DNA of 64,000 nt from Lysinibacillus pakistanensis (GCF_030123245.1 NZ_CP126101.1:4834501-4898500), one strand, 5' to 3'. Positions 16,648 through 25,449 are shown, counted from the stretch's first letter. Notes: a model not told the origin generated them from the sequence alone. A program made the numbers and translations.

Positions 16648-18063
16648 CTAATTAAATTCTTCAACTAACTTTAACAGCCGATCCTTTTCACTATAGTTTT
16701 GATATTGCGCTGCAAAAGTACGAACAGGATCACCTGAATAAAAACGTTCATATAATTCGTGACGCGCTCCAAGCTGACTACCTATTAAATCCCAAGCTAG
16801 TTTAATAAACTTGGTTCTTGCAAATGCACTTGTATGTGTACCTCCATAATACGCCTGTAACTTGTCACCTATTGGCCCATCGAATTCTTGAATAGTAGAT
16901 GGCACTTGCAGTAATCCACTTGCTCCAATTTGCTGTAATATTTCCAAAGCACGTGGATAATAACGTGTACCTAAATTTCGAGCAGTCGTTAAAAATCGTT
17001 GTTTAGGTAGATAAATTCCATTGTGTTCGACACCTTCATATTCAGCCGCATTTAATAAACCCTTTATAGTTTCTAACTGTATGATTAACTCACTTAATTT
17101 CTCTTTAACATGTAAAAACTCCGTCGCTCCAGCTGTTTCGGCTAACTCGTTGCCAATTGCTATTACAGATTCTAATTTACTAATCAGGCGTACAACCGTT
17201 TGATGCTGACTTAACAAGGATGATGCCGCTTCAATTCGTAGCTTCCAAGCTAATTCAGGATCTTCTGCTACCAGCACCCTTTCCCAAGGGATTAGAACAT
17301 TATCAAAAATTAAGACAGCATCCATTTCATCAAAACGAGAGCTTAAAGGGTGGTTGCTTGTATCAGTAGAAGCAAACGATTCTCGACACACCATATGTAG
17401 CCCTTGAGCTGAGTTTGGAACATAAAATATATTTGCCATTGGTGCTTCGTCTAACCCTCGCTTATGATAAGAGGTTATGAGCAGTTCATCTACATATGGC
17501 GCTGCTGTAGCAATTGTTTTGGCACCGCTCACAAAAATTCCTTCTTCATTTTTAGTAACTACACGCAACTTCCCATGCTCTATCTCTTCTGCAGATTTTG
17601 AACGGTTTTTTTGCGGGTCATGTGCTGCTACCGTTGATAATAAATCTAAATCACGTGCCGCTTCGTATAGTTTTTCAAGCTTTGTTGCAATGCCCGGTGA
17701 CAAAACATCTAATTGTTGTCTACTTGCATACCAACCTACTAACTGCGAACGAGAATATTCGGATAAACGGCTCATCACCCCAAATGTTTCATCTACCCAG
17801 CATTTATAAGCTAAACTCTTCCTTTTCAAATCATTGATTGATGTTGGAACTAAAAAAGATAAATGGGCATTTGCACCTTTTTCCGTTTCATACGTTAAAA
17901 TCGATTTTGTTGGCTCCACTGTTTGTAAATTTAATAAATGCTGTATTGTTTGAACAGTCCCCTTAAATGCCTTATGGTTCTCTAAATCATTAACAATCTC
18001 CCCATCTAACCAAACTGTTCGCCCATTATTCAACCTCTGCAAATACGGAATTGGCGTATTCAT
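16648..18063 (-). CDS. HpaB-family flavin-dependent monooxygenase, copy 2
   Basis: 471 residues of the 4-hydroxyphenylacetate 3-hydroxylase oxygenase (HpaB) family, acyl-CoA dehydrogenase fold. Recognisable segments are VAAHDPQKNRSKSAEE, GIFVSGAKTIATAAPY, FDEMDAVLIFDNVLIPWERV and the C-terminal YERFYSGDPVRTFAAQYQNY. Such enzymes hydroxylate substrates using reduced FAD from a partner reductase. The start overlaps the end of its paralogue by 38 bp, indicating translational coupling. Linked to SsuD-like genes, an aromatic phenol substrate is not the only option; a DszC-like S- or C-oxygenation is conceivable (inference). Confidence 0.82.
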   Translation of the reverse strand: MNTPIPYLQRLNNGRTVWLDGEIVNDLENHKAFKGTVQTIQHLLNLQTVEPTKSILTYETEKGANAHLSFLVPTSINDLKRKSLAYKCWVDETFGVMSRLSEYSRSQLVGWYASRQQLDVLSPGIATKLEKLYEAARDLDLLSTVAAHDPQKNRSKSAEEIEHGKLRVVTKNEEGIFVSGAKTIATAAPYVDELLITSYHKRGLDEAPMANIFYVPNSAQGLHMVCRESFASTDTSNHPLSSRFDEMDAVLIFDNVLIPWERVLVAEDPELAWKLRIEAASSLLSQHQTVVRLISKLESVIAIGNELAETAGATEFLHVKEKLSELIIQLETIKGLLNAAEYEGVEHNGIYLPKQRFLTTARNLGTRYYPRALEILQQIGASGLLQVPSTIQEFDGPIGDKLQAYYGGTHTSAFARTKFIKLAWDLIGSQLGARHELYERFYSGDPVRTFAAQYQNYSEKDRLLKLVEEFN

Positions 18064-19495
18064 CTTCGTTTACCTCCCTTTCAATCAAATTATTCAAAAA
18101 ATGATTTAACTTATTTTTCAAATAGGACTTATCATAAGTTTCATACTGCAATGCATAAACCCGAATTGGATCTCCTGTGTAGAACCGTTCGTATAAATCG
18201 TGACGTGAGCCAAGTGGACTGCCAATAAGTTCCCACCCGATTCTAAATAAATTTTCTTTTGTTCGTGCATCTACCTTAGCCCCTTTATAGTATTTAGAAA
18301 ATAATGGGTATAATTCGTGGTTTTCTAAAATCGGAGTTGACGATAATTGAATAAAGCCTCCTGCACCAATCTGCTTTAAAATATCTAGAGCACGGCCATA
18401 GAAATGGGTACCTAAATTTCTTGCTGTTTGTAGTGGAGTAATATTAGGTAAATAAACATTCTGCTCATTTAGATGCCCTTCTTTTTCTGATGAAATTAAT
18501 AAAGCTTCAATACTATCAATTTGTGTATAAAGCTCTCCTATTTTCTCCTGAACATGTAGAAAGTAATCTGCACCAATTGATTGAGCTATTGCCGTTGTAA
18601 CTCCAGCAATAAATTCTAATTTTGATAGCAAACGAACCACCGTTTGATGCTGTGCTAGCGCATCGAGTTGCTGATGCCGATGAGCTTTCAATACGCCCTC
18701 AGGTGAACCCTTAATAAGCACCCTATCCCACGGAATTAGAACATCGTCAAATAATAAAACAGCGTCCATTTCATCGAATCTTGAACTTAATTTATGATGC
18801 TCATTATTTGAAGCAAATGATTCTCGACAAACGATTTGTAGTCCAGGTAAGTTTAATGGCACAATAAACATATTTGCTTGTGCTATTTGATTTGGTGATA
18901 ATTTTTGCGGAGAGGTGACAATGACATCATGTGCATAAGGAGCACCAGTTGCAATCATTTTAGCCCCTCGTACAACTACCCCCTCCTCGGTCTCCCGTAT
19001 AATACGCAATAATGCATCTTCATCTTGCTCTTCTGCTGGTTTCGAACGATCAATTTGTGGATCCAAAATTGCAGTAGTAACAATTCGCCGTTCGTCTCTA
19101 GCTAACTCATAATATTTCGTTATTTTTTCAACGAACCCAGCATCATATTGCGCAAACTGATGACGATCCAAATAGTATCCGGTGATTAGAGAATTAGCAT
19201 AATCTGATAAACGGCTCATCACTCCATAGGTTTTATTCGACCATAGAGCAAATGCTTTCTTACGCTTTATTAAATCCTCATAGCTATGTGGAATATAAAA
19301 TGCACTATGAACAAATCGATTACTTTTCGGACTTTTAAAACCAGCAATACTTTGATTGCTCTCATCATCTAGAAGTGCTAATAAATACGTGATAGTTTCT
19401 AATGTTCCCGTAAAGGCTGGATGAGTTGTTACGTCCACTTTTACTCCGTCCAGCCACACACTTCTTCCATCTTTCAAACTTCCACTAAAAGACAT
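18026..19495 (-). CDS. HpaB-family flavin-dependent monooxygenase, copy 1
   Basis: 489-residue paralogue of the following gene, colinear over the full length: GVMSRLSDYANSLITGYY, ILDPQIDRSKPAEEQDED (in part), VVVRGAKMIATGAPYAHD, FDEMDAVLLFDDVLIPWDRV and YERFYTGDPIRVYALQYETY. It is the first gene of the operon. The two copies differ throughout, so the duplication is old and the proteins may form a hetero-oligomer or act on different substrates. No HpaC-type reductase is adjacent. The ATG has GGAGAT upstream and follows a 200-nt structured leader. Confidence 0.82.
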   Translation of the reverse strand: MSFSGSLKDGRSVWLDGVKVDVTTHPAFTGTLETITYLLALLDDESNQSIAGFKSPKSNRFVHSAFYIPHSYEDLIKRKKAFALWSNKTYGVMSRLSDYANSLITGYYLDRHQFAQYDAGFVEKITKYYELARDERRIVTTAILDPQIDRSKPAEEQDEDALLRIIRETEEGVVVRGAKMIATGAPYAHDVIVTSPQKLSPNQIAQANMFIVPLNLPGLQIVCRESFASNNEHHKLSSRFDEMDAVLLFDDVLIPWDRVLIKGSPEGVLKAHRHQQLDALAQHQTVVRLLSKLEFIAGVTTAIAQSIGADYFLHVQEKIGELYTQIDSIEALLISSEKEGHLNEQNVYLPNITPLQTARNLGTHFYGRALDILKQIGAGGFIQLSSTPILENHELYPLFSKYYKGAKVDARTKENLFRIGWELIGSPLGSRHDLYERFYTGDPIRVYALQYETYDKSYLKNKLNHFLNNLIEREVNEDEYANSVFAEVE

Positions 19496-19526
19496 TTATT
19501 ATCTCCATCTCCTTTTTCATGAACAC

Positions 19527-19670
19527 AAAAAGCTCCCACCAAATCTCCTTCGCAAATCTTCGCTTAAGACATTAATGAGAGCTCCACTTTTATGGTCACT
19601 ATGAATATTTTTTATGGCCAATAAAAAAACAAAATCGGAGCTTTTAGTCCTAAAACCAAAGCTCCGATTT
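19527..19670 (-). promoter_or_regulatory. Structured leader RNA with two terminator-like hairpins
   Basis: Transcribed on the minus strand from about 19695. First hairpin: AAATCGGAGCTTT / AAAGCTCCGATTT (19632-19670) followed by a seven-U run, a strong terminator only about 25 nt from the predicted start. Second: AGCTCTCA / TGGGAGCT (19531-19583) followed by UUUUU. The AGCUCC segment occurs four times in alternating sense, so the arms can also pair with each other, which would give antiterminator forms. The hairpin at 19632-19670 would terminate the plus strand too. No known riboswitch class recognised. Confidence 0.6.
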
Positions 19671-19702
19671 TTTCAGTCGCCACATTATATAAATTAATTT
19701 AC

Positions 19703-19732
19703 ATATTAAACCAAATAAAACCGATAAGTCAA
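19703..19732 (-). promoter_or_regulatory. Promoter of the LLM/HpaB operon
   Basis: On the minus strand TTGACT (19727-19732), 18-bp spacer, TAATAT (19703-19708). Confidence 0.65.
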
Positions 19733-19880
19733 GTATATTTTAAAAATCATTTATCAATTATGCATCTGCATAATTACGTCCGAAGACTTTAGGCCAACAA
19801 ATGTTTTTTGCGCAAAACGTAGCGTCAGCAATGTGTTTTGTCTATGTAAAAGGCATTTACCGAAAGAAGTTAAAATCTTA

Positions 19881-19909
19881 TTGATTTATAAAAAAGCGTT
19901 TGCTATAAT
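19881..19909 (+). promoter_or_regulatory. metQ-like gene promoter
   Basis: TTGATT (19881-19886), 17-bp spacer, TATAAT (19904-19909); start expected near 19917, giving a leader of about 130 nt. A 20-bp palindrome (19758-19777) centred on TGCATCTGCA lies further upstream. Confidence 0.75.
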
Positions 19910-19943
19910 CCTACTAATCCAATTGATATTAAAATAATTACTG

Positions 19944-19992
19944 ACCGGAATCACCGGAGGCGTGTAAACAATTGTCGTTTACGCGTTTTTTT
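19944..19992 (+). terminator. Terminator inside the metQ-like leader (attenuator candidate)
   Basis: CCGG-AATCA-CCGG mini-hairpin (19945-19957) is followed by a CGTGTAAAC / GTTTACGCG stem (19961-19985) and seven U residues, all between the promoter and the coding region. ACTGAC (before) and GTCAGT (20010 region, after) could pair across it. The aptamer class is not one I recognise. Confidence 0.65.
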
Positions 19993-20046
19993 ATTGCTTA
20001 TATCTAGTAGTCAGTGTCAACATTACTTTTCTAGGAGGACAAAATA

Positions 20047-20880
20047 ATGAAACAACTTCTTTTCCTTTTAAGTACCATGCTATTGATATTAGTATTAGCA
20101 GCTTGTAATTCAAACGGGACTGCACAAGAAACATCAAATAAAACAATTAAAATAGGTTTTACACCTGGTCCATACAGCGACCAATTTCAATATGGCATTG
20201 CACCGATACTAAAAGAAAAAGGATATACAATCGAAACAATTAATTTCAGTAATATTATCCAGCCTAATATCGCTTTAGGAGATGGCTCGATTGATGCTAA
20301 TATTTTTCAGCACACGGCCTATTTGGAAAACTTTAAAAAAGAGAAGCATTTAGATTTGACAGAAATACTTAAAGTTCCTACTGCACCAATGGGAATCTAT
20401 TCAGATCGTTTTGATTCTATCGACAGTTTAGAAAAAAATAAAGAATATACAGTAGCAATCCCTAATGATCCTGCTAATATTGCACGTGCCCTACGAATCT
20501 TAGACGATCTTGGATGGATTGAATTAAAAGAAGGTTATTCACCCATTGCAGTGAGTAAACAAGATATCACTAAATACGTATACACCATTGAATTTGTTGA
20601 AATGGAGCAAGCACAATTGCCACGTTCACTGTCTGACGTAGATTTTGCACTTGTAAACGGTAACTTTATTTTGTCATCTGGAAGAAAACTATTATCGAAC
20701 TTAGCATTAGAGGACCCACCCTTCGAATATCAAAACCTATTAGCAGTTCGTACTAAGGATAAAGATAAAAAGTTTGTAAAGGATTTAATTGAGGCATATC
20801 ATTCTGCAGATTTCCAGAAATTTATTGAATCCAATAAAAACTACGAAGGATTCCACAGACCAGATTATTTTAAAGACTAA
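20047..20880 (+). CDS. MetQ/NlpA-family ABC substrate-binding lipoprotein
   Basis: 277 residues with a lipoprotein signal peptide (lipobox VLAAC, Cys20) and an NlpA/MetQ domain starting IKIGFTPGPYSDQF. MetQ relatives bind methionine or related sulfur amino acids and feed a MetNI transporter; neither an ATPase nor a permease gene is adjacent, so it is an orphan binding protein. AGGAGG precedes ATG. It lies divergent to the LLM/HpaB operon, which supports uptake of a sulfur compound. It has its own promoter and a leader with an internal terminator, implying conditional expression. Confidence 0.85.
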   Translation: MKQLLFLLSTMLLILVLAACNSNGTAQETSNKTIKIGFTPGPYSDQFQYGIAPILKEKGYTIETINFSNIIQPNIALGDGSIDANIFQHTAYLENFKKEKHLDLTEILKVPTAPMGIYSDRFDSIDSLEKNKEYTVAIPNDPANIARALRILDDLGWIELKEGYSPIAVSKQDITKYVYTIEFVEMEQAQLPRSLSDVDFALVNGNFILSSGRKLLSNLALEDPPFEYQNLLAVRTKDKDKKFVKDLIEAYHSADFQKFIESNKNYEGFHRPDYFKD

Positions 20881-20896
20881 TTCTTTATGAAATTAA

Positions 20897-20930
20897 AAAG
20901 ATGACGTGCTTTTAAATAAGAGCACGTCAC
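20897..20930. terminator. Terminator between convergent metQ-like and hmp genes
   Basis: GACGTGCT / AGCACGTC stem (20903-20928); on the minus strand it is followed by a CTTTTTAA tail, serving hmp; on the plus strand the tail is weak. Confidence 0.7.
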
Positions 20931-20944
20931 CACAATTTTAAATT

Positions 20945-22111
20945 TTATTTTACTAATTGCATTGCTGGACCAAAGAATTCATAATGAATTTTTTCGTCTT
21001 TCACGCCAATCTCATGTAAATTTTTAATAACTGCTTCCATAAAGCCAACAGGTCCACATACGTAAACATCAGCATTATTGGCTACTTTTTCAGCTAATAA
21101 TTCTTTTGTGATTTTCTTATCTTCATCTGAATATAAAGCTGTATATGTTGCATTTGGAAGCACATTTACTTTCTCTTTAATGTCATCGCTAAATGCTACA
21201 ACTTTTTCATTGCGTGCACATTGGATAAAACTCACTTCATTTGCCGCATCATCTTTTAGTGATTGCAGCATACTGTTTAATGGAGTTACACCGATACCAC
21301 CACTTACAAATGTAATTGGTGCAGAAGTTTCTTCTAAGACAAACAGCCCTGCTGGAGCACTTACATCTACTAATTCCCCGACTTCTAATACGTCGTGAAT
21401 AAAGTTAGATACTTTACCATTTGGCGTATGATCGCTTTCGCGTTTTACCGAAATGCGGTAGCCGTCTTTAGTACTTGCTTGTGAAAGTGTATATTGACGG
21501 TTCATTAAATATTCTTCACCTGGTACTTTCACACGAATACTGATATATTGACCAGGCTCATAAGCTGGTAGAGGGGAACCATCTTCATTTTCAAAGTAAA
21601 TAGATGTTACAAGATCACTTTCTACTACTTTTTTCGCCACTTTCAACGGTTTAAATAAGCGCCATCCGCCATTACCCTCAGCTTTTTGATATAGCTCTTC
21701 TTCTACTTGAATGAAGATATCCGCAATGACACCATATGCTTCCGCCCAAGCATTAATAATATCATCTGTTGCTGCATCACCAAGTACTTCTTTAATAGCC
21801 TTTAATAGATTTTCTCCAACAATTGGATAATGCTCAGGTAAGATACCTAAACTACGATGCTTATGTGCAATTAACATCACTGCTGGCAAAATTGCCCCTA
21901 AATTCTCAATATGAACAGCAGCAGCATAGACAGTGTTGGCTAAAGCTGTTTGCTGACGACCTTTTTCTTGGTTTGTGTGATTAAAAATATTTAATAATTC
22001 CGGATGAGCTTGAAACATATTTTTGTAAAACGTCTTTGTAATCTCAACACCATGAACTTCTAATACAGGAACCGTTGCTTTAATAATTTGAACTGTTTCT
22101 TGTTTTAACAT
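20945..22111 (-). CDS. hmp: Flavohaemoglobin, nitric oxide dioxygenase
   Basis: 388 residues in the usual three-domain order: globin (residues 1-145), FAD-binding (about 150-260, RQYTLSQAS) and NAD-binding (about 265-388, [24 protein letters not shown]). It oxidises NO to nitrate. The start [11 protein letters not shown] matches Hmp N-termini and has AAAGGATGG upstream; a longer in-frame start would add 14 residues not seen in the family. The divergent gene encodes NsrR, and two NsrR-type sites lie in the intergenic region, 53 and 93 bp from the start. Confidence 0.93.
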   Translation of the reverse strand: MLKQETVQIIKATVPVLEVHGVEITKTFYKNMFQAHPELLNIFNHTNQEKGRQQTALANTVYAAAVHIENLGAILPAVMLIAHKHRSLGILPEHYPIVGENLLKAIKEVLGDAATDDIINAWAEAYGVIADIFIQVEEELYQKAEGNGGWRLFKPLKVAKKVVESDLVTSIYFENEDGSPLPAYEPGQYISIRVKVPGEEYLMNRQYTLSQASTKDGYRISVKRESDHTPNGKVSNFIHDVLEVGELVDVSAPAGLFVLEETSAPITFVSGGIGVTPLNSMLQSLKDDAANEVSFIQCARNEKVVAFSDDIKEKVNVLPNATYTALYSDEDKKITKELLAEKVANNADVYVCGPVGFMEAVIKNLHEIGVKDEKIHYEFFGPAMQLVK

Positions 22112-22163
22112 ATCGCATACCATCCTTTCGTGATTACAATATAACGCTTTCATTTTCTAAAAG

Positions 22164-22180
22164 CAATATCTAAAATACAT
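22164..22180 (-). promoter_or_regulatory. NsrR-type site 2
   Basis: On the minus strand ATGTATTTTAGATATTG agrees with the B. subtilis NsrR consensus ATRTATYTTAAATATAT at most positions. Confidence 0.55.
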
Positions 22181-22203
22181 CTTTAACAAAATAGACATAA
22201 TTA

Positions 22204-22220
22204 ATGTATTTTAAATACAT
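22204..22220. promoter_or_regulatory. NsrR-type operator 1
   Basis: ATGTATTTTAAATACAT is a near-perfect palindrome matching the NsrR consensus, between hmp and nsrR. A TATAAT at 22265-22270 is the likely -10 of nsrR. Confidence 0.75.
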
Positions 22221-22301
22221 CTTAAAAAAAGTATTGAATTTAATATACTTCAAAGTAAAAATGCTATAATTATTGTGAACTACAGAAAGTAGGGTGTTCT
22301 T

Positions 22302-22739
22302 ATGCGTCTAACTTTATACACAGATTACTCTCTTCGAACACTTATTTACCTGGGTGCGAAGGAAGACGGTGAATTATCAACCATTCAGGAAATTTCGGAT
22401 GCTTATAATATATCAAAAAACCATTTAATGAAAGTTACCCATCAGCTCGGGTTACTTGGCTACATTGAAACCATTCGTGGACGAGGTGGAGGTATACGGC
22501 TAGCAATTGATCCTAAAACCATCACAATTGGTGCAATAGTGCGACAAACAGAAGAGGATTTTCATCTAGTGGAATGCTTTGATAAGGAAAATAATCTATG
22601 TAAAATTGCACCAGAATGTCAGCTAAAGGGTGTCTTAAATGAAGCATTACAAGCTTATTTAGCCGTTTTAGATCGCTATACTCTTGATGATTTTTTACAT
22701 TCGAAAGAAAAGTTGATGGCACTGTTGCTTGGTAAATAA
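22302..22739 (+). CDS. nsrR: Rrf2-family NO-sensing repressor NsrR
   Basis: 145 residues: N-terminal winged helix (MRLTLYTDYSLRTLIYLG, helix-turn-helix around residues 27-50) and three Fe-S cysteines Cys92, Cys100 and Cys106 (VECFDKENNLCKIAPEC), with the positions typical of Bacillus NsrR. NO damage of the cluster releases DNA and induces hmp. Divergent from hmp with operators between them, so it probably regulates hmp and itself. Confidence 0.93.
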   Translation: MRLTLYTDYSLRTLIYLGAKEDGELSTIQEISDAYNISKNHLMKVTHQLGLLGYIETIRGRGGGIRLAIDPKTITIGAIVRQTEEDFHLVECFDKENNLCKIAPECQLKGVLNEALQAYLAVLDRYTLDDFLHSKEKLMALLLGK

Positions 22740-22772
22740 AATACCCGCTCAACATAAGTTGGACGGGTATTT
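22739..22772. terminator. Terminator of nsrR and of the GNAT gene
   Basis: AAATACCCG / CGGGTATTT stem between convergent genes. Confidence 0.75.
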
Positions 22773-22780
22773 CTTTATAT

Positions 22781-23761
22781 CTATAATTTTTTGGAAAAGA
22801 AAATCATATCTAATGCACGTATGCCATTTTCATAGATAGGCTCTGGATAAGAACTAAAAAAGTCCTTTTCAATTGCTTCCATACGAAAGCCTGCCTTCTG
22901 ATAAAAAGCAATATTATCAATACTTGAATTGGCAGTACCGACTAAAATTGTTTGATATCCTTGAGAGTGACAAATGCTTGTTATTTGTCGTAATGCCTCC
23001 TTGCCAAGGCCCTTTCCCTGATAATTTGGTACAATCGCAATATTTTTCAACTCCACTGCCTTATCAGGTTGCGCAAGAAGTAATGCTACACCAGCTAATT
23101 GTTCACCACATTTAATTTCATATAAGTCGCCGTCATTTAAGTATTTCCTTACAGCTTCTTCACTTTCATCTGCTAATAATAATTGCGGTAAATAGCTCTC
23201 ACGTGAGCCTTCCACTTTTACTAAAGCTGTTCGATAACGGACAAAATCTGTACGCTCAAAAACATTTAAAACACACGGTTGCTTCTCCTTTACCTCTAAC
23301 CATCTGTGCTCCTCTGGAAAATCCTTTTCAACGCCTATTCGAATAAATGGCAATTTCTCCTGTGCTTTTTGAGAGCGAATATTGACCTGTCTCGCACCTG
23401 CGAAAACCCGTTCAAGTCCTAATTCAAAAAATGCAATATCTAAAATCGCTATTTTCGCTTCTATATTATAGCCTTTTCCCCAAAACTCATAGCCAAGCCA
23501 AGAACCAATGTGACAGCTTTTTTTCGTGTGGTCGATAAACATTAATGCTGTCACACCAATGAGCTGACCTTCTTCATTTAGGACAACCCGAGGAACAGTC
23601 TTTCCAGCCTCTTCATCCACACATTCCCGTTTAATAAAATTTATTGTGTCCTCTACTTTACCAGCAGGCAACCCTAGTGCATCTCGCACCTGTGGCATCG
23701 AAGACAATGCATGCATTGCTTCAGCATATTTAATATCATGTTTCACTAAAGTTACTGCCAT
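22781..23761 (-). CDS. Two-domain GNAT N-acetyltransferase
   Basis: 326 residues containing two GNAT domains. The N-terminal one (residues 1-175) resembles RimL/ribosomal-protein-serine acetyltransferases (LGYEFWGKGYNIEA, GLERVFAGARQVNIRSQ); the C-terminal one (about 180-326) has a clear acetyl-CoA site NYQGKGLGKEALRQI followed by NSSIDNIAFYQKAGF. Single-domain proteins are about 150-180 residues, so this is a fusion. Substrates unknown. The gene is followed on the same strand by small enzymes with no evident common pathway. Confidence 0.8.
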   Translation of the reverse strand: MAVTLVKHDIKYAEAMHALSSMPQVRDALGLPAGKVEDTINFIKRECVDEEAGKTVPRVVLNEEGQLIGVTALMFIDHTKKSCHIGSWLGYEFWGKGYNIEAKIAILDIAFFELGLERVFAGARQVNIRSQKAQEKLPFIRIGVEKDFPEEHRWLEVKEKQPCVLNVFERTDFVRYRTALVKVEGSRESYLPQLLLADESEEAVRKYLNDGDLYEIKCGEQLAGVALLLAQPDKAVELKNIAIVPNYQGKGLGKEALRQITSICHSQGYQTILVGTANSSIDNIAFYQKAGFRMEAIEKDFFSSYPEPIYENGIRALDMIFFSKKL

Positions 23762-23779
23762 TCTCTTTCTCCTTTTAGT

Positions 23780-24238
23780 TCATTCATCTTTACATTTATA
23801 CCAGACTTGCATCGGATTTTTTTCATTATCCATTACTGGCATATGAATCATTCTAAACGAACGTTCATTTTCTAATTTTAATAAATCTGCATATACCTCG
23901 CTAGATCGACTTAAACCAACCGAAATAGCCTCTTCTAAAGAATTCGCAAAATATGCCTTATCTACTCCTGCCATTGCCATTGCACCAAAACACATTGGGC
24001 AAGGTGCCCCACTAGCATACATAACGGTCCCTGTTAAATCAATAGATTGTAGCTTTTCCTGTGCACGTCGAACAGCTAATAGCTCTGCGTGGCCAGTACT
24101 ATCTGGGTGAAGATGTAGCTCATTGACACCTTCCCCTATTATTTCTTCATTCTTTACTAATACTGCTCCAAACGGTTGTCCACCTTGTTCAATGTTCCTT
24201 AGAGCGAGTTCTATAGCTCGTTGCATCCACTTATTCAT
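23780..24238 (-). CDS. Zinc-dependent nucleoside/guanine deaminase
   Basis: 152-residue cytidine-deaminase-fold protein with the zinc signature HAELLAVRRA (His and catalytic Glu) and PCPMCFGAMA (PCxxC). The sequence pattern and length are closest to guanine deaminase (GuaD-type) or related nucleoside deaminases rather than to tRNA adenosine deaminase TadA, but I cannot separate these firmly. AAAGGAG precedes ATG. It is 18 bp after a VOC-fold gene. Confidence 0.78.
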   Translation of the reverse strand: MNKWMQRAIELALRNIEQGGQPFGAVLVKNEEIIGEGVNELHLHPDSTGHAELLAVRRAQEKLQSIDLTGTVMYASGAPCPMCFGAMAMAGVDKAYFANSLEEAISVGLSRSSEVYADLLKLENERSFRMIHMPVMDNEKNPMQVWYKCKDE

Positions 24239-24255
24239 TTATACTCTCCTTTACA

Positions 24256-24633
24256 TTAATTATACGTAAGCTGCCAAGATACTCCGAAACGGTCCTCAAT
24301 CCATGCAAATTGCTTAGAAAAGCCATAGTTATCAAGTGGCATTAACGCCTTGCCGTCCTCTAGCATTTGAGCCACGAGATGGTTAATTTCTTCCACAGAC
24401 TCACACTCCAGAAAGATTGAGATGGATGGTGTAAAAGTAAAATTATGCTGTATAACACTATCATTGACCATAATTTTCAGATTTTTTAAATCGAGTATAG
24501 CCATCGCTACCTGCTGCGAGTTTTCCATATATGTTAAGCTCTTGATTTCTAAATCTGGAAACCATTGTTGATATTGATGAATAGCTTCATTCGCTTGTCC
24601 TTGAAACATTAAAAAGGTAGTGGCACTTTTCAT
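24256..24633 (-). CDS. VOC-fold protein, PhnB/YjdN-like
   Basis: 125-residue protein of the glyoxalase/bleomycin-resistance superfamily, PhnB-like subset: MKSATTFLMFQGQANEAIHQY at the start (metal site residues largely absent) and GKALMPLDNYGFSKQFAWIEDRFGVSWQL in the C-terminal half (key words DNYGFSKQF and DRFGVSW). The family lacks a defined reaction. It overlaps the stop of the upstream DUF1801 gene by four bases (ATGA), so the two are translationally coupled. Confidence 0.78.
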   Translation of the reverse strand: MKSATTFLMFQGQANEAIHQYQQWFPDLEIKSLTYMENSQQVAMAILDLKNLKIMVNDSVIQHNFTFTPSISIFLECESVEEINHLVAQMLEDGKALMPLDNYGFSKQFAWIEDRFGVSWQLTYN

Positions 24634-25067
24634 TTCGCTAACTCTCCCTCATATTTAGTTATCCATTGCATCGGTGTCATGTTCGATACAAGTTCTCCAA
24701 TTAAATCATACGGAATATTTTTTGTATTTGTAAAACGAATACAGCTCTTCCCCATATTGAGCTTTGTTGGTACACGCCTTGCATACTCCTCCTGAAACCA
24801 AGACAATAACACCTTATCTGTATAAAGGCCCATATGATAAACAGCTAAATGTCGTTTTTGTGCGGCAAGGCTAATAAAAGGAAGTGGTGTATTCGGTGTA
24901 ACATGATAACCCTTAGGATACGTTGATAATGGGACAACATAACTAATCATGTCATATTTCATTATACGTTCAAAGCCTTCAGGCAAATTTACTTCCACTA
25001 CATCTACTAGCCTTGCAAAGCTTTCACGCCATTTTTCATCGACTTGCTCAATATAAGTGTGTGTCAT
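24630..25067 (-). CDS. DUF1801-family protein
   Basis: 145 residues, DUF1801 (YdhG-like) fold: an alpha/beta protein with EGFERIMKYDMISYVVPL, PLPFISLAAQKRHLAVYHMG and GKSCIRFTNTKNIPYDLI. Function unknown; relatives have been linked only loosely to iron or DNA. An upstream in-frame start would add six residues, but AGAAGG lies just before the ATG at 25065-25067. Overlaps the next gene by four bases. Confidence 0.75.
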   Translation of the reverse strand: MTHTYIEQVDEKWRESFARLVDVVEVNLPEGFERIMKYDMISYVVPLSTYPKGYHVTPNTPLPFISLAAQKRHLAVYHMGLYTDKVLLSWFQEEYARRVPTKLNMGKSCIRFTNTKNIPYDLIGELVSNMTPMQWITKYEGELAK

Positions 25068-25449
25068 TCTCAGCCTTCTTTCCAATAGTTATTTTGTACA
25101 CAACCGTCACTCTCAACCAATGCTAATTTAAGAAATCTCATAAAGAATCATTTAGAATCACACTTCTTTATTACCCTTTTTGGATAATTTAAAAATAAGT
25201 GAAATATATTTTGTAAATACGATACCATTTTATTACTAGAAATGACAAAAGAAATAGTACAAATTATATGGTGTACCCCTAAACTTAAAAGCCCTTCTTA
25301 TGCTTTAAAAAGTTCATCAGCACCTTCCATCTCTTTTTTTATCTCTTACAATTTTTATTGGTTTTGATAGTATAAATGATTTTATAAAATTTGCGTACAA
25401 AAAAACGCTCGGATAATTCCACGAGCGTTTGAGTCCATAAGATTTTGTA
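25068..25449. other. Intergenic stretch with terminator only
   Basis: AT-rich and without a supported gene. It contains a hairpin AACGCTCG / CGAGCGTT (25400-25431) that, with a seven-U tail on the minus strand, terminates the DUF1648 gene. Confidence 0.6.

Noticed and set aside
19496..20046. SAM-I riboswitch between the organosulfur operon and metQ-like gene
   Set aside because: Neither strand shows the conserved S-box core sequence or its four-way junction arrangement.
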